Virus record (IMG/VR): IMGVR_UViG_3300027782_000387
Coordinates: 1 to 22,597 of that record
From: a virus
Reading direction: 5' to 3' (one strand)
DNA: 22,597 nucleotides
The position numbers and the translations under genes are program-made. The notes under the pieces are model-generated. The model worked only from the letters and a program-made list of their open reading frames with translations. It was not told where the DNA came from and made no database searches. This document shows positions 1 to 5,144 of this stretch, piece by piece. Within the stretch, counting starts at the first letter, position 1, and every line of letters starts with the position of its first letter.

Positions 1-21
1 GACCAATGTCTTTGTACGCAT
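1..21 (-). CDS. start of an unidentified gene, cut by the window edge
   Basis: Only seven codons (MRTKTLV) lie inside the window. An ATG at 21-19 follows a GGAG Shine-Dalgarno at good spacing. The TAA of the upstream gene lies at 31-33, so it would be the next gene of the same minus-strand operon. Nothing can be said about function. Confidence 0.5.
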
Positions 22-30
22 ATTTTCTCC

Positions 31-345
31 TTACCAAGCCAACTCTTTTGCTGGGAAACGAATCTTACCCTCATAGTCAAGCTGTGACTGCTCGAACTCT
101 GTCAAGTAGTCGTCACCGACAATGTTCCAGCTCAGGATATACTCACGATAAAACTCGTCATCGCTCTCGATCTTTGGACGTAAACAAAAGATTGCTTTGA
201 CAGCTTCCTCATCGCCACCTTTGAAACGCTTGATAACGTAATCGCTACCGCCCTTAGCTTTCCAGTATTGAGGACACTCGCCGGTGCCGTCCCAATCATG
301 TGCGCCATAATTTTCATATACTTGAGTTGATATTACTAATTTCAT
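31..345 (-). CDS. conserved-looking phage protein of unknown function, 104 aa
   Basis: The protein starts MKLVISTQVYENYG and has an early aromatic and glycine-rich stretch (GAHDWDGTGECPQYWKAKGG), followed by an acidic second half. The ATG at 345 is chosen because AAGGA sits just upstream and a consensus promoter (370-398) lies before it. The longer reading frame to 402 would start inside that promoter. No signal peptide or membrane segment is visible. It resembles small uncharacterised proteins of T4-type phages from memory, but I can name no function. It is the first gene after its own promoter and is followed closely by another minus-strand gene. Confidence 0.8.
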   Translation of the reverse strand: MKLVISTQVYENYGAHDWDGTGECPQYWKAKGGSDYVIKRFKGGDEEAVKAIFCLRPKIESDDEFYREYILSWNIVGDDYLTEFEQSQLDYEGKIRFPAKELAW

Positions 346-369
346 ATATTTCCTTCTTACTATGACTCT

Positions 370-398
370 ATTATAGCACATTTTGGACAAGTCGTCAA
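370..398 (-). promoter_or_regulatory. sigma70-type promoter for the 31-345 gene
   Basis: On the minus strand it reads TTGACG, a 17-base spacer, then TATAAT. The spacer carries GTCCAAAATGTGC, almost the same as in the promoter at 2140-2168. The transcript should start about 25 bases before the ATG at 345, leaving room for the AAGGA site. Consensus quality suggests use by the unmodified host polymerase, that is, early expression. Confidence 0.8.
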
Positions 399-435
399 GC
401 ATTCCCTAGCAACTTGTATGGGTACTATAAAACGC

Positions 436-464
436 TTGACAGAACACTTGAACGATGTTAAAAT
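436..464 (+). promoter_or_regulatory. possible plus-strand promoter reading antisense to the next genes
   Basis: TTGACA, a 17-base spacer and TAAAAT are seen on the plus strand. A transcript would start near 471 and run antisense to the minus-strand genes at 470-1079. No plausible plus-strand gene follows it. Its -35 box and that of the promoter at 370-398 form a 7-bp inverted repeat (GTCAAGC 394-400, GCTTGAC 434-440), as at the divergent pair near 2190. Only the match to consensus supports it. Confidence 0.4.
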
Positions 465-469
465 GCACA

Positions 470-784
470 CTAGGCCTTGATCCATTCAGCGTCATTATCT
501 CTGAATATAATAGATTCCGCGCCATCATATTCATCGATTCTAAATTCTCGATTAACCTCAATCCAAGCTATCTGTAAATCATCAGCTCCACCATAATATC
601 CTTTGGGATATTTCTCTTCGCAATATAATAGAATAGTTTCATAACTAGTATTATCCTCTACCATTTTGACGATAAAAGGATCAAATAATATCTCGGGATA
701 TTGATTATTCCAAGTATACCACCCAGACCCAAAATCTGGTGAATATAATACTGCTACTTTATTATCTCTTATTAACTTATTCAT
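470..784 (-). CDS. phage protein of unknown function, 104 aa
   Basis: A soluble acidic protein beginning MNKLIRDNKVAVLYSPDFG, with aromatic motifs such as GWYTW and a KYPKGYYGGADDLQ segment. The end is acidic (FRDNDAEWIKA). I do not recognise a fold or active site; similar short proteins starting MNKLIRD with a YSP motif occur in T4-type phages from memory. Its ATG overlaps the stop of the preceding gene (777-1079), which implies translational coupling. It is the last gene of the ATPase operon. A predicted antisense promoter lies at its 3' end. Confidence 0.75.
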   Translation of the reverse strand: MNKLIRDNKVAVLYSPDFGSGWYTWNNQYPEILFDPFIVKMVEDNTSYETILLYCEEKYPKGYYGGADDLQIAWIEVNREFRIDEYDGAESIIFRDNDAEWIKA

Positions 785-1079
785 GATGAACCACTAATAG
801 TAAATTACTGTTGTTAACCGCAGATAAATCCGCAGGTTGATATATTGCTTGTTCTCCATCCCAGCCATCTTCATCGTATCTGGGATGCTCTGGTTTAATA
901 TGATTAAATCGTACTATTTTGCCTGTCTTATGTGACTGAACTTGCACATATAATGGGAATATACCTTCAGTATAACTGCTAGGCATTACGATATAATCAT
1001 GCCCATTCACACTCTTTCTAAATTCTAAATCCTTTAGATTATGTATTTTCTTAGATATATTTTGATTATATGTCGTCAT
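777..1079 (-). CDS. phage protein of unknown function, 100 aa
   Basis: Starts MTTYNQNISKKI. The ATG at 1079 is preferred over a GTG at 1088 because AAGG lies eight bases upstream and the site immediately follows the ATPase stop (1081-1083). The central part (MPSSYTEGIFPLYVQVQSHK) suggests beta strands, and the C-terminal half has HIKPEHPRYDEDGWDGEQ. No catalytic motif or membrane segment is seen. The 3' end overlaps the next gene by eight bases. Position suggests co-expression with the AAA+ ATPase, but no joint function can be shown. Confidence 0.72.
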   Translation of the reverse strand: MTTYNQNISKKIHNLKDLEFRKSVNGHDYIVMPSSYTEGIFPLYVQVQSHKTGKIVRFNHIKPEHPRYDEDGWDGEQAIYQPADLSAVNNSNLLLVVHHE

Positions 1080-1080
1080 A

Positions 1081-1989
1081 TCAAGCACCTTGTGTCAAAA
1101 CATATTTCGCCAGATTCTTCCAGTCGCCACCTTCAGCGCGAATCTTGGTCGTTGAGATTAATGAGCGTAAACTCAAATTCTCAATGCTGTTGCTAATGCT
1201 ACGAATAAACGCAATTGCGTCAGCTTTATGCGATGTTTCAAACTCTGGCATAAATGCTTCGTCATTAATCAATACTTCCATACGCTCGATCTTTTGATCT
1301 TGTGTCATGCTCAAGTCAACGCACATAGCACGAGACTTAACAGCTTGGTCTACACGATCAAGATCCATATTACTGATAAACACAATGCTACCAGTAAACT
1401 TGAAATTCCTGGGCAGATCGTCATCTTTCATATCTGCATTCCAATTGATCCAGCGTTCGCCGTATGAATCTAACGCACCCTTGAGTAAGTTAAGCGCAAC
1501 TGGGTCTTTGAGTACGCTATCGCAGTCGTCAAACACTAACACTTGGCCGTTGCCTTCGAACAATGTGCGATACAAACCCTTTGCTGTGCTGTAACCTTTC
1601 ACAACACGATATGACTTACTAGTATTAATGCGCTCACCTTCTTCGAATGATGCTACATCTGTAGTGTCAATCAAGTTCTGTGCTTTGAGTGATTTCAAAA
1701 CAGTATGAGTCTTTCCCAAGCCACCTTGACCTGTGATAATAGCAGATGCAATAGTTTTCTTAGCAACCATCGTCACCATTTGTTCAACAAATGCAAAACG
1801 CTTGTTGATACCAAACTCGTCAACCTTGGGTTGTGTGTTAACAGCGCCGCTGGTCAATTCAACTTGCAAACCCAGCTTAGCAATCTGGTCGCGCACATAT
1901 GATTCGTGACGTGATCTTGAGACCATTTTGCCGTCAACAAAGCCCTCGAAACGATTCTTAGCTTTGTTAAATGTTACTTTTACACGCAT
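1081..1989 (-). CDS. AAA+ family ATPase, 302 aa
   Basis: A P-loop ATPase: Walker A GQGGLGKT at residues 87-94, Walker B VLVFDDCD around 150-157, a sensor-1 type FISN near 204-207 and a possible arginine finger in VKSRA (R220). The first 70 residues form a small basic N-terminal region without a recognised domain. The start at 1989 is chosen because AGGAG lies directly upstream and a consensus promoter (2023-2051) precedes it. The frame stays open to an ATG at 2133 that coincides with the predicted start of transcription from a second promoter (2140-2168), so a 350-aa form is possible. AAA+ proteins of this size in phages are usually of unknown substrate. The gene heads an operon with two small genes. 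Confidence 0.85.
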   Translation of the reverse strand: MRVKVTFNKAKNRFEGFVDGKMVSRSRHESYVRDQIAKLGLQVELTSGAVNTQPKVDEFGINKRFAFVEQMVTMVAKKTIASAIITGQGGLGKTHTVLKSLKAQNLIDTTDVASFEEGERINTSKSYRVVKGYSTAKGLYRTLFEGNGQVLVFDDCDSVLKDPVALNLLKGALDSYGERWINWNADMKDDDLPRNFKFTGSIVFISNMDLDRVDQAVKSRAMCVDLSMTQDQKIERMEVLINDEAFMPEFETSHKADAIAFIRSISNSIENLSLRSLISTTKIRAEGGDWKNLAKYVLTQGA

Positions 1990-2022
1990 ATTAGCTCCTG
2001 TGTTTTGCGCTACAATGTCATT

Positions 2023-2051
2023 ATTATAAATGCTTTTGGACACTTCGTCAA
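2023..2051 (-). promoter_or_regulatory. sigma70-type promoter for the ATPase operon (proximal)
   Basis: TTGACG, 17 bases and TATAAT on the minus strand, with GTGTCCAAAA in the spacer as in neighbouring promoters. The predicted start is about 27 bases before the ATG at 1989, giving a normal leader with AGGAG. Confidence 0.8.
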
Positions 2052-2053
2052 GC

Positions 2054-2080
2054 AAAGACCCTTTACTACGCCGGGTCTTT
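2054..2080 (-). terminator. hairpin between the two ATPase promoters, possible terminator
   Basis: AAAGACCC (2054-2061) pairs perfectly with GGGTCTTT (2073-2080) around an 11-base loop. In the minus direction the stem ends in TCTTT followed by GCTT, a weak U-tract. It lies between the distal promoter and the proximal -35 box, so it could end transcripts from the distal promoter after roughly 80-90 bases. It could also act on plus-strand transcripts. Confidence 0.45.
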
Positions 2081-2139
2081 TGCATTTGCACATTATTTGC
2101 ATTTGCATTATTTGACTGTTTTCTTGTGTTCATGTCCCA

Positions 2140-2168
2140 ATTATAGCACATTTTGCACTATCTGTCAA
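2140..2168 (-). promoter_or_regulatory. sigma70-type promoter, distal, possibly leaderless
   Basis: TTGACA, 17 bases and TATAAT on the minus strand. Only six bases (TGGGAC) separate the -10 box from an ATG at 2133, so that ATG would be at or next to the transcription start. Translation from it would yield an N-terminally extended ATPase. It faces the divergent promoter at 2213-2241, and the two -35 boxes form a perfect 9-bp inverted repeat. Confidence 0.75.
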
Positions 2169-2218
2169 CCGAAAACCCTTATCATATCATGGTCTTTTGA
2201 ATACCCTTACGGTTGACA
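2163..2218. promoter_or_regulatory. dyad between two divergent promoters, possible operator
   Basis: TGTCAACCG at 2163-2171 is the exact inverted repeat of CGGTTGACA at 2210-2218. Each arm contains one -35 hexamer plus CCG. CCCTTA also occurs twice as a direct repeat inside the dyad (near 2177 and 2204). The symmetry beyond the hexamers could be a regulator site controlling both directions, or partly a by-product of two consensus -35 boxes facing each other. Confidence 0.35.
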
Positions 2219-2241
2219 CGGATACTAAAAGATGTTATAAT
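2213..2241 (+). promoter_or_regulatory. sigma70-type promoter for the plus-strand gene block
   Basis: TTGACA, 17 bases and TATAAT, then TATGAC and the ATG at 2248. The predicted transcription start falls on the ATG itself, implying a leaderless message for the GIY-YIG gene. Confidence 0.8.
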
Positions 2242-2247
2242 TATGAC

Positions 2248-2553
2248 ATGATTAGAAAAAAACGCATTGATCGTAAGCACATTGTCTACTGTCTGACTAA
2301 CGTCGAGACAGGCGACTTTTATATTGGTATTACTCAGGGTTTCAGAAAAAGAGACCTTAAAATACGCGTACAAAAGCACATTAGACGAGCATTGACTGAG
2401 CATAAGTCCTGGGCGTTATGCGACGCTATCAGGTCCTACGGGGTCTCAGCGTTTGTTGCACAGGAACTTGCTGTCATCAGGGGCAAGCGTGAAGCACACG
2501 CTTTGGAAAGATCGCTAATAGGTGAGTTGGCGCCAACATTGAATTCACATTAA
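2248..2553 (+). CDS. small GIY-YIG endonuclease, 101 aa
   Basis: A single-domain GIY-YIG nuclease. The first motif is VYC at residues 13-15, the second YIG at 25-27. Basic residues around 36-48 supply the expected arginine and histidine, E87 in ALERSLIGE is the likely metal-binding glutamate, and N99 closes the fold. Family members cut DNA; free-standing phage versions are often homing endonucleases, but this one lacks a recognisable separate DNA-binding domain. The ATG at 2248 is the only usable start: the longer frame begins upstream of the promoter, and no in-frame GTG or TTG lies before the VYC motif. There is no Shine-Dalgarno, so translation would be leaderless. The stop is two bases before the next ATG. 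Confidence 0.82.
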   Translation: MIRKKRIDRKHIVYCLTNVETGDFYIGITQGFRKRDLKIRVQKHIRRALTEHKSWALCDAIRSYGVSAFVAQELAVIRGKREAHALERSLIGELAPTLNSH

Positions 2554-2555
2554 TC

Positions 2556-2807
2556 ATGAAAAAAAGCGGATGGAGAAAGAAACAGATTATGGATAATCGC
2601 GATATAAATAACTTACAGTTCTTAATGAATGCTTCCAATGAAGAATTTGAACAATGGTGTTTGCGTGCAACGCCAGATGATTATGATTATGCATTAAGTC
2701 TATTTAAGGCAAAACGTGCAATTGACATGATGCATCAATTAGAAACTCCTGTAAAGGATATATCTGAAGCAAAAGATGTATTAAAAAAATATATGCTTAA
2801 AGGTTAG
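2556..2807 (+). CDS. small phage protein of unknown function, 83 aa
   Basis: A mostly helical, acidic protein; the core FLMNASNEEFEQWC and ATPDDYDYALSLFKAKRAID looks like two amphipathic helices. The ATG at 2556 is two bases after the upstream stop and has no clear Shine-Dalgarno, suggesting coupling. An ATG at 2589 (MDNRDINNL) is an alternative start, and the helical core lies after it. No catalytic motif is seen. Confidence 0.7.
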   Translation: MKKSGWRKKQIMDNRDINNLQFLMNASNEEFEQWCLRATPDDYDYALSLFKAKRAIDMMHQLETPVKDISEAKDVLKKYMLKG

Positions 2808-2811
2808 TATA

Positions 2812-3051
2812 ATGGGAAGACAATCGGATTGGTTTAATGCTGTTGGTTATAAACATACTTACGATTTAGGCGACAGGATAATGGGATTGTGGAATGGCAT
2901 ACCATTTGTCGGTAGTGTAGGTAATGATCGCTTGGTTAATCTTATTGACGGACCTGAGATTACTGTGCATTTAGATTTGCCTATTAGATTTGAAGACAAA
3001 ATACATCGCATTATTATAACCAAGCACAAAGATGTGGTACGATTTAAATAA
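2812..3051 (+). CDS. small phage protein of unknown function, 79 aa
   Basis: A beta-rich small protein with WNGIPFVGSVGNDRLVNL followed by HLDLPIRFEDKIHRIIITK; the alternating strands suggest a compact barrel. An AAAGG Shine-Dalgarno overlaps the stop of the preceding gene. It resembles a conserved uncharacterised family in T4-type phages from memory, but I cannot name a function. Its last 20 bases overlap the start of the tiny membrane-protein gene at 3032. Confidence 0.75.
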   Translation: MGRQSDWFNAVGYKHTYDLGDRIMGLWNGIPFVGSVGNDRLVNLIDGPEITVHLDLPIRFEDKIHRIIITKHKDVVRFK

Positions 3052-3145
3052 AGCTGATTGGATATTCTTATCCATTGTAGTATCAATTGAATTATGCGTT
3101 GTCATAATGGTATTGACATACTTAGCTAGATGCGTTATAATATAA
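3032..3145 (+). CDS. tiny single-pass membrane protein, 37 aa
   Basis: The reading frame starts MWYDLNKADW and then has about 20 hydrophobic residues (IFLSIVVSIELCVVIMVLTY), ending LARCVII. That is one membrane span with few charges, as in small phage membrane proteins. It overlaps the previous gene by 20 bases, and its 3' end contains the whole promoter at 3113-3141. No strong Shine-Dalgarno is seen, only a purine-rich AAGCACAAAG. It could interact with a host membrane protein, but that is a guess. Confidence 0.5.
   Translation: MWYDLNKADWIFLSIVVSIELCVVIMVLTYLARCVII
3113..3141 (+). promoter_or_regulatory. sigma70-type promoter for the 3164-4775 genes
   Basis: TTGACA, 17 bases and TATAAT, fully consensus. 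It lies inside the 3' end of the tiny membrane-protein gene. The transcript should start about 16 bases before the ATG at 3164, leaving room for AAGGA. Confidence 0.8.
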
Positions 3146-3163
3146 AGATTCACAAGGAACAAT

Positions 3164-3370
3164 ATGGATTTTAGAACAGAGATTATTGATGTTACTCGAC
3201 GTCATTATGAGACAAAAATCGAGCAACATCGAATCAATGCAGAGGTGATTCTTAATCATGTAGTTAGTATTGGATTAGGTGAAAATATCACTCAAGCATT
3301 TGATAATGAGATTGCTAAGATGTCAGAGTATGAGAATAAACTCTTGACATTGAAACACTATTTTAAATGA
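3164..3370 (+). CDS. small phage protein of unknown function, 68 aa
   Basis: A predominantly helical protein, MDFRTEIIDVTRRHYETK then EVILNHVVSIGLGENITQAF and a C-terminal helix ending LKHYFK. AAGGA precedes the ATG and a consensus promoter lies just upstream. The stop overlaps the next start as ATGA, so the two are translationally coupled. No motif for a known activity is visible. Confidence 0.75.
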   Translation: MDFRTEIIDVTRRHYETKIEQHRINAEVILNHVVSIGLGENITQAFDNEIAKMSEYENKLLTLKHYFK

Positions 3371-3600
3371 ATAATGACTGGGCAGAAGAAGCTAGATTAA
3401 AAGCATTAAATGCTGCCCTTAAAGATATTAAATCTGGTAAAGATATAGATGTTGTATTAGAAACTATGTCTAAATCGTTAACCGCAAAGTTAATGCATCC
3501 TGTTATTGCTAAGATAAAGGATACTAAAATAGATTTAGATATTGAAGAACATAGAAGAACATATAATGAGGCGTTTAATAAATGTCTGATACGGAAATAG
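3367..3600 (+). CDS. helical protein with a glutamyl-tRNA reductase dimerisation-like helix, 77 aa
   Basis: The central segment LETMSKSLTAKLMHPVIAKI has the spacing of hydrophobic, NK/AK-LxH and P residues found in the C-terminal dimerisation helix of glutamyl-tRNA reductase. The catalytic and NADPH domains of that enzyme are absent, so this cannot be a reductase. It may be a small dimeric protein sharing the helix, or a chance likeness. The ATG overlaps the preceding stop. It overlaps the next 48-aa gene by 19 bases. Confidence 0.72.
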   Translation: MNNDWAEEARLKALNAALKDIKSGKDIDVVLETMSKSLTAKLMHPVIAKIKDTKIDLDIEEHRRTYNEAFNKCLIRK

Positions 3601-3728
3601 AATTAATTGCTAATCAAATGCGCGAAGCATTCGGGGATAATCTCCCCTCGCCGGTCCATTATCCAGCGTTATTCGATTACTATCTAAAACTATTTGTTTA
3701 TTATTATAGAAAAGATTTAACACTATGA
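3582..3728 (+). CDS. small phage protein, 48 aa
   Basis: Starts MSDTEIELIANQMREAFG and continues HYPALFDYYLKLFVYYYRK. The tyrosine-rich segment looks amphipathic rather than a membrane span. The gene fills the gap between its neighbours exactly: it overlaps the 3' end of the preceding gene, and its stop overlaps the next start as ATGA. This perfect coupling is the main reason to call it. A short GGGGA/TCCCC hairpin occurs inside it, around 3632-3646. Function unknown. Confidence 0.65.
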   Translation: MSDTEIELIANQMREAFGDNLPSPVHYPALFDYYLKLFVYYYRKDLTL

Positions 3729-4009
3729 TTGTTAATAATATTCCTAAACCTATTATAGATTATAATGTTAAACACGATCGTGTGGACAGACAAATCGATG
3801 ATATTAAACGATTAGATGCGTTTAGATCAGATGCACATAATAAACAGCGTTTAGAAAAAGTAGATGCGAATATACAAGCAAATATAAACTATTTGCGTAA
3901 AAAAGAACTAGAAGAATTGAATCTATATACTGCGCACGATAAACGGCAAGAGTATTATGATTATAAAAGATTATTATTTGTTGGAATGAACTTTGACCGA
4001 TATGCGTAA
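3725..4009 (+). CDS. charged helical protein of unknown function, 94 aa
   Basis: Residues 15-70 are rich in charged and heptad-like positions (DRQIDDIKRLDAFRSD, NINYLRKKELEELNLY), suggesting one or two long helices, possibly a coiled coil. It starts by ATGA overlap with the previous gene and ends by an 8-base overlap with the HAD gene. No catalytic motif is seen. Confidence 0.72.
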   Translation: MIVNNIPKPIIDYNVKHDRVDRQIDDIKRLDAFRSDAHNKQRLEKVDANIQANINYLRKKELEELNLYTAHDKRQEYYDYKRLLFVGMNFDRYA

Positions 4010-4517
4010 TACAATATACATTGATATGGATGGAGTCGTTGCTGATTTTGATGGCTATGTCAGCAAACAGCTCGGCAGGTCTGTGCATTGGACAGACAGA
4101 ACAATTACAAAATCAGAATGGGCTGAGCTAACCGCCATTGGTGATTTGTACTGGCGTTTGCCATTACTTGCTAATGCTACATCGCTTGTGGGTTATTGCT
4201 CAAGCATTGTGCCGAATTACAATGTAGAGTTTTTAACTGCGTTGCCCAGCAAGACAACGATGCCGGAAGCTGAAGATGATAAGACGCGTTGGATTAAAAA
4301 ATACTTTCCAACGTACAAAGTCAACTTTGGTCCGTTCAGTACTGATAAATGGAAATGGTGCAAACCCGGAGACATCTTAATCGATGATAGAGTTTCCAAT
4401 ATTGAAGATTGGTATGAGAAGGGCAATGGTATTGCTATTCTATACAAAGATGATTTACTTAAAACTGTTGGTATACTTGACAGTGTTAAACATAAAAAAG
4501 ATAGGATGAAATTTTAA
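4002..4517 (+). CDS. HAD-family phosphatase, 5'(3')-deoxyribonucleotidase-like, 171 aa
   Basis: The N-terminus IYIDMDGVVADFDG carries the HAD nucleophile and acid (D8 and D10), and FLTALPS gives motif II. The C-terminal GDILIDDRVSNIEDW holds the metal-binding aspartates of motif IV. The length and motif pattern match 5'(3')-deoxyribonucleotidases, which remove phosphate from deoxynucleoside monophosphates. That would fit the dNTP genes elsewhere in the window, though other small-molecule substrates are possible. An ATG at 4002 overlaps the previous stop by eight bases. A TTG at 3993 with GGA upstream would add three residues (MTD). The next gene starts immediately after the stop. Confidence 0.8.
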   Translation: MRNTIYIDMDGVVADFDGYVSKQLGRSVHWTDRTITKSEWAELTAIGDLYWRLPLLANATSLVGYCSSIVPNYNVEFLTALPSKTTMPEAEDDKTRWIKKYFPTYKVNFGPFSTDKWKWCKPGDILIDDRVSNIEDWYEKGNGIAILYKDDLLKTVGILDSVKHKKDRMKF

Positions 4518-4775
4518 ATGAATAAACTAACTGAAGAGCTTGCTAAAGAAGCTGGCTTTATATTTTGGGATGAGACTGAAATCGGAGACGGCATTGATTG
4601 GTCTTGCGATTATACCAAATCACTTGAGGATTTTGTTGAACTAATCGTTGCCGAATGCGTTGATGCTGTGGAACAATCAGATACACATCATGCAGCTACA
4701 TCATTTACGGTTACTATAGCACAGGCATCTAAAGTCAAAGCAATCAAGGCAATTAAAGATAGATTTTATGGTTAA
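4518..4775 (+). CDS. small phage protein of unknown function, 85 aa
   Basis: A helical acidic protein: MNKLTEELAKEAGFIFWDE, then SLEDFVELIVAECVDAVEQS and a C-terminal helix AIKAIKDRFYG. The layout (short N-terminal helix, aromatic linker, long helix with FVELIV.EC) recurs in small T4-type phage proteins, from memory, with no assigned function. The start directly follows the preceding stop. An 8-base overlap links it to the tiny membrane-protein gene downstream. Confidence 0.75.
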   Translation: MNKLTEELAKEAGFIFWDETEIGDGIDWSCDYTKSLEDFVELIVAECVDAVEQSDTHHAATSFTVTIAQASKVKAIKAIKDRFYG

Positions 4776-4854
4776 ATCAGCTTTATATTATTTTCTAGTG
4801 AGTGCAATTACAATTGCTATGGTTGTTTTACAGATTGTTCATCCGCAACCGTAA
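4768..4854 (+). CDS. tiny membrane protein, 28 aa
   Basis: MVKSALYYFLVSAITIAMVV followed by LQIVHPQP: one hydrophobic span with a short basic N-terminus and a polar tail. It overlaps the preceding gene by eight bases in the coupled arrangement used throughout this block. Its last 38 bases overlap, tail to tail, the minus-strand gene at 4817-5140. Size alone makes it uncertain. Confidence 0.45.
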   Translation: MVKSALYYFLVSAITIAMVVLQIVHPQP

Positions 4855-5140
4855 ACTCGTCTCCAGCAATTACAAATGCTGTATCGGGATAATACTTCAA
4901 GCAATTATCCTTTAGTTCTTCAATCGTAGCACCTTGGGTTATAAACTTTTTAGTTTCATCTTCCCATAGATATATCAAGCCATCATACAATTCAATTGAA
5001 CATATTACTGTGTTCTTTTGAATTTGGTCTATTGCTGTCTGTAATCTATACTGTAGTATTGCTTGCTTTCTTCTGAAGAAAATAAAGTTCAATAGTATAT
5101 GCACCACAAATGCAAGGATTATAATTTCAAGTATACTCAT
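4817..5140 (-). CDS. membrane-anchored small protein of unknown function, 107 aa
   Basis: One N-terminal membrane span (MSILEIIILAFVVHILLNFI) followed by FFRRKQ, a positive stop that places the C-terminal domain in the cytoplasm. The remaining 80 residues look like a small alpha/beta domain (ICSIELYDGLIYLWEDETK, EELKDNCLKYYPDTAFVIAG). The start is four bases after the stop of the last adhesin gene, so it may be co-transcribed with the late array. Its 3' end overlaps the convergent gene at 4768-4854. Proximity to late genes could suggest a role at the envelope, but nothing in the sequence proves it. Confidence 0.75.
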   Translation of the reverse strand: MSILEIIILAFVVHILLNFIFFRRKQAILQYRLQTAIDQIQKNTVICSIELYDGLIYLWEDETKKFITQGATIEELKDNCLKYYPDTAFVIAGDEFTVADEQSVKQP

Positions 5141-5144
5141 TGGG

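Noticed and set aside
424-452. Minus-strand TATAGT with TTCAAG 17 bases upstream
   Set aside because: The -35 box matches poorly, and the better promoter at 370-398 already serves the gene at 31-345.
2603-2610. TATAAATA on the plus strand
   Set aside because: It lies inside the 2556-2807 gene in the early block, not before any gene start. Likely chance in AT-rich DNA.
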